64,000 bases of DNA. Source: Salarias fasciatus (taxonomy: Eukaryota > Chordata > Actinopteri > Blenniiformes > Blenniidae). Both the position numbers and the translations under genes were made by a program. Position 1 is the first letter of the stretch; the number at the start of each line of letters is the position of its first letter. Below the pieces are notes generated by a model that was not told where the DNA came from, ran no database searches, and worked only from the letters and a program-made list of their open reading frames with translations. This document shows positions 9,701-32,650 of this stretch, piece by piece. The stretch is from contig NC_043748.1 of the NCBI RefSeq assembly GCF_902148845.1, positions 15,776,945-15,840,944 on the forward strand. The letters are read 5' to 3'.

Positions 9701-11835
9701 ATTTTTCACAATATTTACAAACACCATCATATATTTCACCTGAGTTTACACTAGTTACACACACCTATTATCTTTTTTTTCTCTATCTACCTCTTCTTTA
9801 TCCAGCCACTTATATTCCGTCTACAATTTCAATCATTATCCGTATTCAAAATTCCAAAACCAATTCCATTCTGTCCATTCAGTACAATAATCTCATGTGT
9901 CCAACATTGCATAATTTTCCAGTAATGTAGTTTTTACATTCTTTTTAAATTCTGTGATTCGCATTTCTTTTACTTCTTTCTGAAGGTCATTCCACAGATT
10001 GGTTCCCTTAACCGTCACAGTGCGTGCCATTATTTTTGTTCTGAACCTGGGTTTTTTTTTTCTTTAAATGTCAGCACCTTTTAGATTATAACAACTTGTC
10101 TTGAGTTTTTCCTGGTAACATGTTCCTATTAGCTTTATATAATATCTGAAGCATTTTATTGTCAACTACATTATCAGATTTTAAAGAATTACACTTAATA
10201 AATGGTGGGATTGATGGGTCTCTATTTCTAATTTTCAGAGCCATTTTTTGTAAAATGAGCAGAGGTGTATAAGCTTTACAGGTCATCCCCCAAATTTCCA
10301 CACAATAAGTTAGGTATGGAATAATTAGTGATTTATATAAGTTAAGTAATGCTGAAAGATTTAAAACTGATTTTACTCTATGTAATACTGCAATGGATTT
10401 AGCTTTTTTATTTCTAATATAATTTATATGTGACTTCCAGCTAAGGTCTTTATAAATAATAATATCTAAAAACCTTGTTTCCTGTACCCTTTGAATTTCT
10501 ATCCCATCTATTTTAATTGATATATCTATTATTTCCTCTATCATTAAAACATATATATATTTTTTTACATTTAAAACTAATTTGATTTTTGTTGCTGTCA
10601 AACCACCGTTTTATCTTCTTGAGTTCTACATTAACTACTTCTATGACCTCCTTTAAGTTTTTTCCTAAATAAAATAGTGTCGTGTCGTCAGCAAACAAAA
10701 TACCCTGAAATACTTCCAACGCTTTAGGTAAAACATTCATGTATAATATAAACAATAACAGACCAAGAATCGAACCGTGAGGTACCCCGCAATTTATATC
10801 ACACAAGTCTGAATTTATTTCATTAATTTCAACATACTGTTTTCTATTTTCTAAATAACTAGGTATCCATTTATGAGCAGTCCCTCTAATCCCATATTTT
10901 TCAAGCTTCCAGAGCAACCGTGAGTGGTTTATTATGTCGAAAGCTTTTTGTAAATCAATGAGTATACTTACAAAAAAAGTTTTTATCAATCAATTTCTCT
11001 TGCTTTTTTCTCAGATAATTCCATTATTGCCATTGCTTGTTGAGTGATTTGCTCTAAAACCGTACTGATTGTTAGTTAAAAGATTTTCTTTGTGTATAAA
11101 TTTGTTGATTCTTGATGCAAAGATATTTTCTAAAATTTTTGAAAATTGTGGAAGCAGTGACACTGGCCTGTAATTTGAGAATTCGTGTTTAAAGCTAAAC
11201 TGGACAGACTCGAAGTTCATACAGAGACAGAAAATCCTTCACAAATGCATAAGTATGAGCATCGTATGAGTATGAGTCATCATCAATCAAACAATCAGGC
11301 ATCCCATTAAATTGAAGAAGGAAGTCAGAGCAGCAGAAAACCCAAAGAGAAGAACAAAAAAAAGAGTAAAACCTTGACTGAAAAAAAATATATAATCTAA
11401 TGATTTTATACTGTAGCTAAACTCAATAGGTCTCTATCTGTAATGCACATTATGTTCTAAAATTGTTTTTAATGTGTCAAAAGTTCTTCAGTAACCCCAG
11501 AAGTTCAAGAAGCTTCTTCACAGGCACAATCTACTTAGTAACTGTTTTTCTCTGGTCTCTCATCCTGATCACTTCCCTTCCTGTACTCCGTCCTTCCTCT
11601 TTATCAATCACCTGTGCAGGCCATCCAGGACATGAACAGCCTGAAGCGCTTCGTGCGCCAGGCGGAGATGAGTCACTACGCCCTGTTCCGCTGCTGCCAG
11701 TTCCTGCAGGGCTGCGGAAACGGAGACGTGCTGCTGCAGAACGCCCGGGCGGAGCACAGCGACCTGCCTGAGGCCTGCAGCATCATCACTGTGCTGGAGG
11801 AGTTCCTCCTGGAGCAGTCTCAGGCCCAGGCCTAA
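6721..11835 (+). CDS. c17orf75: C17orf75 (NJMU-R1), WDR11-complex subunit homologue
   Basis: Ten exons: 6721-6863, 7844-7918, 8360-8485, 8602-8730, 8828-8888, 8966-9085, 9172-9236, 9329-9468, 9548-9651 and 11620-11835. They sum to 1179 nt, giving 392 residues against about 396 in human. Conserved blocks include [71 protein letters not shown] and [11 protein letters not shown]. In mammals the protein joins WDR11 and FAM91A1 in a complex that captures AP-1 vesicles at the trans-Golgi network, and it was first reported in testis. There is no signal peptide or membrane segment. I chose ATG 6721; an in-frame ATG at 6619 would add 34 residues that do not look conserved. Intron 4 is an AT-AC U12-type intron, and the last intron holds an antisense LINE. 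Confidence 0.95.
7071..7120. repeat. Perfect 20-bp inverted repeat (hairpin)
   Basis: TTGGTCGCTGAAATGAAATA at 7071-7090 is repeated exactly in reverse complement at 7101-7120 around a 10-base loop. It lies in C17orf75 intron 1. It may be a solo terminal-repeat pair of a tiny MITE or a cruciform-prone site; no family was recognised. Confidence 0.85.
8731..8827 (+). other. c17orf75: AT-AC U12-type intron 4 of C17orf75
   Basis: The intron begins ATATCCTTTT, the classic minor-spliceosome AT-AC donor, and ends CACACAC. The branch motif ACCTTGAC places its adenine at 8817, ten bases from the 3' end. No GT donor exists at the position that conservation requires. Joining 8730 to 8828 restores GGA CTA AAC TTG TTT AGA, coding GLNLFR, in line with human GLELFR. 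The intron is 97 bases long. Confidence 0.92.
9900..11222 (-). mobile_element. 5'-truncated, decayed non-LTR retrotransposon (LINE), Jockey-superfamily type
   Basis: Inserted antisense in the last intron of C17orf75. On the minus strand the reverse-transcriptase domain begins mid-domain at about 11200 ([26 protein letters not shown]). It continues with [27 protein letters not shown] and the catalytic FADDTTLF box near 10690. It ends with the C-terminal phrase [10 protein letters not shown] near 10000. The frame changes at least twice (near 11000 and 10600), so the copy is dead. The endonuclease domain is missing. The motif style suggests Rex1/Babar or a related clade, but I cannot place it firmly. 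Exact ends and target duplications were not found. Confidence 0.8.
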
Positions 11836-13277
11836 TTCCACTACAGGTGGATCAGTAAAAAAAACCAACACTATTATGAGCATTGGATTGCCTGAGATTA
11901 AAAAAAAAAAAAAAAAAAAAAAGTAGCAGCAGTTTGAATAAGCGAGGTGTTAAAGAAGATAATTTACACAATTATAAAACGCCATTAAGGCGGTGGTGAA
12001 ACCTTCGATATGTACTGTAATACACTGAAATCTTACACTCAGCTATTCTCAGAAAATGTGTCTTTTTGGGGCTGATAATATTTAAAATTTCTGCATTAAC
12101 TGTACAATTAAAAATTTAAAAAAATTAAAATAAACAGTAGTACCTCGCTAGAGATAAAACTGTCTGTTTAGAGTGGCATGTTCCCATTTTTATGTTGTGT
12201 GATCCTGTAACACAAACGATACCACAAACCAAATATTTCTATTGTTTCGCTGACTGACAATGATGAGGAGTTTCTTCAGTATTTAGATTGTTTTTCCACT
12301 AACAAGTATCCAGGCGAGACATTCCTGAACTGATGGCCTCTGTCATGGTCTGACCAAAATGATTTATGTTTTCCAGCTCTTGATGATCCTCTGGTAGAGG
12401 AGCCTCCATCTGTCAAGAATCTTTTATTTCGCTTGAATCACAAGAAAATAATAGTTTGAAAAATATATCAAATATACTACATTTATTTGTTTGGTGTTGT
12501 TTTAACTTAAAATGACTTTGGCCATTAGTTCCTGAATGTGACAATATTGCAAATGCACAAATCACTTTTCTGCATTGCTTGTAATTTACGCCTTCATCTG
12601 TAACTGACATTCAAATCAAAATCTGCACTACTAAACTAGTTTTCCATGTCATGGATAAAGATACTGTGTGTTTATGGTGTGATGTTTGGTGTTTAAAGCT
12701 ACTCTGGGAACTCAGTGTTGTAGATATGATGCACTTTTTATTTTTATTTGTAAATTTGATTTTTGATTCATTCAAAAACAAACAAAAAAAAAAACATCTG
12801 CCAGCTTCAAAACTGAAAAGATGAAATCAGACACTATGTAGTTAGAGATGAGTGTCTTTTTTCTGTAAAGAAAACAAAGACATTAAATCCTGCATCGTGA
12901 AGTCATGTTTTCCAGATGTGCAACAGAACAGATATTATTCTAATAAATGTATGCTTGGATCATTCCCTCTTAATCTACTCCAAAGTTTGTAATACAGCAA
13001 TATCTATGTCGATGGTGTATATTTTGTAAACTGTGAACCAGGTGACGTGAATGAGTTGTTTAACCACACACCGCTGTGTGTTATTCTGTGCAGCCTGATC
13101 TCTGTCGGTAAAACTGGGTCTGTGGTTCTCGGTGTTGTATACATGGAAAGGAAATAAATATCAGAGTTCAACCTCGTTGTTGTATTCTTTTTCACCACTG
13201 TGAACCATCTTCTATCATTAGCCACAACACAAAGGTTAAGAAGTTACTCAGAGATTGTCACAGAAAAGAGCAAAACG
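11836..13277. other. Convergent 3' region of C17orf75 and the PH-domain gene
   Basis: AT-rich, non-coding. It holds a poly(A) run at 11901-11922 and several AATAAA motifs on the plus strand (12129-12134 area, 12940 area and 13153-13158) for C17orf75. Reverse-complement signals such as 12423-12428 could serve the PH gene. The two 3' UTRs probably overlap tail to tail. Confidence 0.55.
13153..13158 (+). terminator. c17orf75: Candidate distal poly(A) signal for C17orf75
   Basis: AATAAA about 1.3 kb after the stop codon and only 120 bases from the stop codon of the opposing PH-domain gene. Nearer signals exist, so the site actually used is uncertain. Confidence 0.35.
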
Positions 13278-15569
13278 TCACAGCGTGAAGAAGAGCTCCT
13301 CTTCCTTCAGTTTCTCGTCTGTAAACAGAAACAGAGATGAGCCTGAAATCAGCAGGTATGGCTTCAACTTTTTAAGGATAATTTAAATGTTAGATTCAGG
13401 TCCATGTTGAGGTGAAAGCTACCTGTGTTGTGGACGGACAGCTTCCTCAGGAGAGAGCTTGGCATGTCGTAGATGTTCTCCATGGATTCTTCTGAGGACA
13501 AAACATTTCCACCAGAGACAAATCATTCAGCGGAGAGTGTGCTGGAATAGTTCGACATCACCTACATCCAGAGTCCATTTAACCTGCGTCTAATCCTCAG
13601 ACTGTTTTCAAACCTTTCAGAAAGGTCTGGCCTTGTTTATTTGTTTATTGTAATCAACAGGAAATTTATTTGACTTTACTAGTCACAGAAATGTTCTCTA
13701 CAACTGTAGTGACCAGTTTGTGTTTATGAAGACCCACAGTAGAAAACACACTGACCTTGATATGCAGGAAAGTTTCTGTATGACAGAGGACTGTCATAAA
13801 TGGGCTCCTCAGCTTCCGCCGAAGTTTCGAGAACACATATCTCTAAAGATGGAAACCGTGACAAGACAAAGGTTTACTTGTGCAAATTGTGTCAGTGTAA
13901 TTCAGTATACAGTTCAGATCATACTGTTTCTGAGCGGTAGGACGTCGTAGTCTCCTTGTGTGTCCGCTGTGTTTTCAAGCCCACCGGACCACCGAGTATC
14001 GTTGAGATCGTCATCTGAAAGCAGGTTGAGCGCTGTGTAAGTTCAGAAGTTAAGTCTGCAAAGTCAGAATGATCATTTAATGGCTTACCACTGGGATTCT
14101 GGTGGGTACAGGCTGTGGGCTGGTAAATTCCAAATATGCAATCCGCCTCTTCGGGCTGGCAGACGGGAGAGGTCGTGCTCCAGACCTCGGGGTTTATGTG
14201 ATTTGAAGAAGCCGGAGCTGAAATCGGTCGAGCAGGCAGCAAATCCCCAACACTGTCAGTGTCGCAGGAGACGGGCGTGCCGCTGCTCAGTCTGTCCTGC
14301 TGCTGGTCGGAGGAGACGGGCGTGTCGATGTTCAGTCTGTCCTGCTGCTGGTCGGAGGAGACGGGCGTGTCGATGTTCAGTCTGTCCTGCTGCTGGTCGG
14401 AGGAGACGGGCGTGTCGATGTTCAGTCTGTCCTGCTGCTGGTCGGAGGAGACGGGTGTGTCGATGTTCAATCTGTCCTGCTGCTGGTCGGAGGAGACGGG
14501 TGTGTCGATGTTCAGTCTGTCCTGCTGCTGGTCCACCTCAAAGCTGATGAGTAGACATAGAGAGAGAGATCAGTGCCAGGCATGGAGGGCACACTGTCCA
14601 TCCTAAAATACAGAACTACTTCTTAGGTTCAAAGGTTCAGACCCTGTCATGAGCCAAAACTCATGTCATCAGAAACACCTGGTGAAGTTACAAACGGTCT
14701 CTGATGCCAGAAACTGGAACATGTATTGGGATAAAAGGGAAAACACTGATCAAGTTATGGTAATTGCAAAACCTTTTCTCATGGAGTTCCACAGGGTTCT
14801 GTATTAGGACCCATATGTTTATATTCAAGCAGTCAGTGAAGAATAGAACATATATAGGCAGATTCAGTTCCTCAAACTCCAAGTTTGTCTTGTTGATGGA
14901 AAAACTTGAATTTGCTTTTTTATGGTCAAGCTTAGGGGAAAAGAAAGTCATTGTGTTTGTCCTTGAACACCAAATAAAGTGGCTGACTATACAGGCATGA
15001 CTTTGATATAAAATATCAGCGTGAAAAGCTTTAAGTGTTTCTCGGTTGAGCAATTTTCCTTTAATTCAAATTTTAAGCAAATACTCAAAAGGAACAATAA
15101 CACTTACTTTTAAAAAACAAAGGTCTTAATAACCATTCTCCATGATGTTATCTCAGAAGATTTTCAGCTATGAATCTTCCTCTGTTGAACCAACTCCCAG
15201 TAGTAGTTAGGAAAACCAACCCAGTCTATACTTTGAAGATCAGACTGTAAAAATTTCCAACTGAGAAATACTGAGATCATCCGGAATCATTTTATTAAGT
15301 TATGCTGCTACAGGTTTTTATTTTGTCCAGGAGCATTTTTAAATTTTACCACCCCCTTACCTCACCTGATGCTTCAGACTTCTTTTCAACGTGGTGTTGC
15401 TGACAGTGGTTGCCACAGAAATAAAATTAAGCTGAACTAAATGTAAAATATTTTTCTTTCTTACTATGCGTCTCTGGAGTCCGAGACCCAGGAAGCTGAC
15501 AGATGCATGGCTTGCCAGAGATGTCCCACCCACTTTTTTCTAAGAGCTGCTGTTTCCGCGGCCTAAAAA

Positions 15570-15607
<38 letters not shown>

Positions 15608-16728
15608 GGCAGCAGGCCGGAGGCAATGTTGACAAAATCCTGTCTCAGTTGGCACCACAGTCTTGCCGCACTCTGCCCTGGCAGATTGAGAAATCCGTCA
15701 CTCAAACCACACCAGTGACTCACCAGCACTTTCCTCTTTCCATTTGTCATGATTATTTCGAATATGAAGCGCTTCTTGTCAGCTCTGTCGACTTCTCGCA
15801 CGGATTGCACCTGGCACAGAGAGGTGGACGGACGCGAGACAAAGCAAGGGCAGTGGGGGGAAGTTTTCAGCACGCAGAGCAAATAACCACAGGGAGAAGT
15901 CATTTCTAGAGTACAGACAGGCGCTGATCGTTCAAAGTACTGTAGCATGACGACAACCTTTAAAAATCATGGAGAACTATTGTCAGCCACAAGAACAATG
16001 AGTCCTGTAATAGACAGAACAACTCCCACAGGGCTGATAGAGCTTGCCAGGGACATTAACATCACAAACAAAGCAAAAGAACATTTTTATGACTATATTT
16101 GAAATTACCATGATTGTTCTGCTTCATAAAGCAAATGTTTAATTGTTGAGGTACCTGTGTTGCACACTGCGCCCTGTCTGTAATTCTCATTTATTCCTTA
16201 CATTCATGAGCAAAAAAAGAAGACATCAAACTGAATTTGTTGTTGCATTATTTCTTGGATACTAAAGATTATGTTACTTCCCACAAATAGTCTACATTTT
16301 TGGCAAACACATAATAAAAGTAATAAAATAGTGGAGGACTTACTGTGTAAATGTAGTAATAACCTCTCAAGTGTGACTGTGAAGGAAACAAAGTGACTTG
16401 ATGAAGAGGGGGAAAAAATATTTTTTAGTTGTTTAAAAGAAGTTGAACTTTGATACTTCTATTCTTTTATTAACACTTTAAAAAAGTGATACTTACAGCT
16501 CCACCATTCTTCTCAGTGTAGAAGAACAAGGTTGTGTTTTGGAGTCTGAACCAATACGTGACCCACCAGACTTTCTACACACACAAGAACCAGGTCCATC
16601 TTTGTTCTTCGTGTTAGATGTTCACAGTAATTTAAGTAGCAGAAACAAATAAATGTTCAACTCACCAAAGAGTCTTTTCTTTTCTGCAGAAAACCCTCAA
16701 ATAATAACTTAGTGGCATCCACAGACAT
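13278..16728 (-). CDS. PH-domain adaptor-like protein with tyrosine motifs (unnamed)
   Basis: Ten exons: 16666-16728, 16497-16574, 16344-16376, 15724-15810, 15465-15562, 14089-14543, 13925-14014, 13756-13842, 13423-13491 and 13278-13318. They sum to 1101 nt, giving 366 residues. Residues 1 to about 110 form a PH domain: LFEGFLQKRKDSL, WWVTYWFRLQNTTLFFY, SHLRGYYYIYT, KKRFIFEIIMTNGKRKVL and the closing helix TAALRKKWVGHLWQAM. A tandem 15-residue repeat (about residues 122-210) follows. The C-terminal part carries EEPIYDSP and ENIYDMP, which fit the pYxxP docking motif for Crk/Nck SH2 domains, plus GDYDVLP. There is no SH2 domain, signal peptide or membrane span. This plan suggests a membrane-recruited signalling scaffold. 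I do not recognise the orthologue; mammals have RHBDL3, not such a gene, near this position. Confidence 0.85.
14266..14535 (-). repeat. Coding minisatellite, six 45-bp units
   Basis: Six head-to-tail units of 45 bp within exon 6 of the PH-domain gene. On the coding strand each unit encodes DQQQDRLNIDTPVSS. Units 2 to 6 are almost identical (C/T at one site, G/A at another); the unit nearest 14270 is more diverged (DRLSSGTPVS). The length is a multiple of three, so copy-number change keeps the frame. The near identity implies recent expansion or homogenisation. Confidence 0.95.
15572..15604. repeat. CA microsatellite
   Basis: About 15 CA units in an intron of the PH-domain gene, directly upstream of the exon that encodes the last PH helix and next to its acceptor tract on the minus strand. 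Length variation there might affect splicing. Confidence 0.9.
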
Positions 16729-18046
16729 GCTGGCCCTCCGTCGGATGATGCTGTGTGGCTGTTTGAAGGTGATGTACCTGTTTATGTGGCTTGACTTCCT
16801 CCTCACTAGAGCCGAGAGCAGAATCATTTGCAGTTTCGGCTGTTGCTCACTTCTTTATTCTGCTCCACTGAGGTCTCGGTGGTTGACTAAAACTGATGAT
16901 CCAAGTTCGTTTCCCATGTCTGCTTTTCAAGTTCTACTACTGCCCCGTCACAGAAGCACAGACGCAGCGGCGATGGGTGTAAATGTCATTTATTACAGAT
17001 ATTTAAAACCATTTTCTTTTCCCTTGGTAAATCAGCTGTCAGTCCACCTGTTAGCACTGGTACAGCTGCGTTGAATAATACGACTCTTTATTGTAAATGC
17101 TGGAAAAGAAGAACGAGAAGAAACACTTCCATAGTTTTGAGGTGGGGGAGGTGGTGCTGGACAGCTGCTGTTAATAGCATAAATTTCAGTTTCATGGTGC
17201 CTCTAAGTTCATAAAAATATAAGGGGTGGGGAGGGGGGAAGAAAGCTCTATTTCAAAACCAGAAAAATAAAAATGGGAACAGAATTCCATAAATGTTGCG
17301 TCGTGAAAGACAGCTCTGATAATACTACATACAAAAATACATGAAAAATGCAAACCCCTCCATCTGTTTCGCCGTAGTGCACTCAAAACAGACCAGAAAA
17401 AAAAAAAAAAAAAAAGAAACGGGTTAATAAATTAACACTCAAAAAAAAATAAACAAGTGCATGACATCCATGACCCTTCTAGTGTTAGATGTGGTGCCGC
17501 TTCGTCCCGACGCCTCCGGTTGGTGATGCTGTCTACAGGCCAGATCCTAAAACTCTGGAGGAATACATACGGAATATACTGCATATACATTTCTATCGAC
17601 AGGCTCGAGTCCCTTTGCGGTGCGATCTGAGCGCGCCAGCTTCACTAAGTGTACTGACCTGAGTGGAAAAGAAAAACCTGGATCAGCTGGAGCCGTCCAC
17701 TGATCATGAGAGTCGGACCTTATCTATGTTAAAACCAACAGATCACACGACGTCAGCATTTACACACCGAGATGAACAGGTGAAATGTCAAAAGTAACCC
17801 AACCTCTTCCCCACAACAAAAAAATAAAAACCTAAACCACACTCCCAAGAGAAAAATGAAGCAATCATTTTTCTCCTTTTGTTTTTTTGCCGGTGTTGAA
17901 TTGCGACAGAGGGATGACGTGGAGTCGGGGAGCCAGGCGGGTTGATCAAGCCAAGTCTCTTTGAGGCTCTCAGGTTTGGAGGCGGGGGGAGAGGCAGAGT
18001 CAACAGAGGGACTGGGGGAGGATTTCGTTGCTCTCGTGCTGTCCCA
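16729..18046. other. PH gene upstream region and rhot1 3' UTR
   Basis: From 17090 to 18046 this is most likely rhot1 3' UTR, with an AATAAA signal on the minus strand at 17087-17092. The remaining 350 bases to 16729 would hold the promoter and 5' UTR of the PH-domain gene. A run of 17-18 A lies at 17398-17415. No other coding signal was seen. Confidence 0.5.
17087..17092 (-). terminator. rhot1: Candidate poly(A) signal for rhot1
   Basis: AATAAA on the minus strand about 955 bases below the rhot1 stop codon and 360 bases above the PH gene start codon. It is a plausible 3' end; other signals exist in the same UTR. Confidence 0.4.
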
Positions 18047-31267
<13,221 letters not shown>

Positions 31268-32650
31268 GTTTCGGCTTGTTTCCCTCAGCAGGAAGGACTT
31301 TCATGTAGTCCTCTGGATGCCGTCCTCTTCCTCCTCCGGTACTTTACCTAACGTCGGGCCCTGCCTGTCAAACACTCCGCGCCTTTGTAGGACAAAACGG
31401 ACAGACAGTTCTCACCGCGCCCCCGTCTTCTCCGCTCGCTTCTCCTCAACGCGAGAGCAGTGTGCTCAGCAGAAAGGCAAACCAGGCAGCCGAAAGAGGG
31501 GCATATCTTTGTATTTTCTCGATAATCGCGCTCTATAAGTGCACCCGTATGGTTTAACGCAGAGGATGTTTCATGAGCATGCCCGACCTCCAGTACCGGG
31601 GAACTACGGCGCGCAGGCAGGGACAAACTTCGTTTGAATTTTCAACCGCGTTATACTGCCATCTGGCGCGTAAAAAGTGGAAGGGCTATTATTTAATTAT
31701 TAATTATTAATTGCTAGTTATTAAACCGATAAAAGTTAAATGGAACTCAAATATTATGCCTCTTCATTGGTGCCCCATAATAAAAAACATAGTGAAATAT
31801 CCAGAGGAATAATCAATTTATAAATTCCATTTCGGATTTTTTTGCATGATACTTTATTTGGCAAATTTAATGGAAGATATAATTTTTGATGTTGATGCTT
31901 TTGCTTTCACCGTTAGATCACTCACTGAGGTCTCGGCTTGACTTGGCTTATTTTGTTATGTCTACCACATTTTATTTTTTATTAAAGTGTGATCCTCAGT
32001 AAACAGATTAGAAACAGGGACAATAATGTTATTGTTTGTATTTTTATTTTTCAGGTAATCTTCAATCATTGAGCCGATTTTATGTACATTTGATCATTGA
32101 GCCCATTTTATGTACATTTGATGTTATATGTGGTGAAAAATAATTTATTTGCTAACTGTTGTCACATGTGTGCAAGGGACTAGATGTGGGGATTATCACT
32201 TATACACAGATAACATTATAATAACCATGATGAAAACATATCTCCAAAAGATGTAATGATGAAGTTTTTGAAATATCTTCTCCATCAAATGTATTATTAA
32301 AGACTTAAAAAAGGAAAAGTATATTCAACAATGATGTTACAAATTTCAAAATTAGGAGACATCCTCAAAACCACCACACTGATATGAAGGAGAGTGTAAA
32401 TCAGCTGTCGGGAGTCATAAAAGATTTTAAATCACAAAACAATACTTTCTCAAGTATAAGCATCCGGTTCATTTTGAGATGAATTGAGTGTATATACATG
32501 TTTAATCCACATAGAGCACATTTACAGGCCACCTTTCTTTCCACAGTCTCCACAAAGGCAACGCATTACAGCAGGTCACCTGTTGTGTTGTTATATTTCA
32601 GAAGGCTGCAGCTCTTTAAGCCTCATCCTGCTGTGACGTCTCTCTGTCGG
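31268..32650. other. rhot1 promoter region and adap2 3' flank
   Basis: 31268-31660 is rich in CpG and fits a CpG-type housekeeping promoter and 5' UTR for rhot1. 31670-32480 is AT-rich and non-coding. A two-copy 28-bp tandem duplication lies at 32065-32120. The last part is adap2 3' UTR. Confidence 0.5.
32065..32120. repeat. Two-copy 28-bp tandem duplication
   Basis: ATCATTGAGCCGATTTTATG followed by TACATTTG is repeated once head to tail with one base change (CCG to CCC). It lies between rhot1 and adap2. No function inferred. Confidence 0.85.

Noticed and set aside
14266-14535. CRISPR-like repeat array
   Set aside because: Repeats are contiguous with no unique spacers, lie in a coding exon and occur in an animal genome.
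14080-14606. Plus-strand open frames with Cys/Arg-rich 15-residue repeats
   Set aside because: They are the antisense shadow of the minisatellite in the PH-domain gene, which has matching splice sites and phases on the minus strand.
15614-15675. Apparent PH-gene exon reading SAARLWCQLRQDFVNIASGL
   Set aside because: Skipping it joins VL directly to AAETAALRKKWVGHLW, the expected last PH helix, and the frame then continues to the stop codon; including it breaks the domain.
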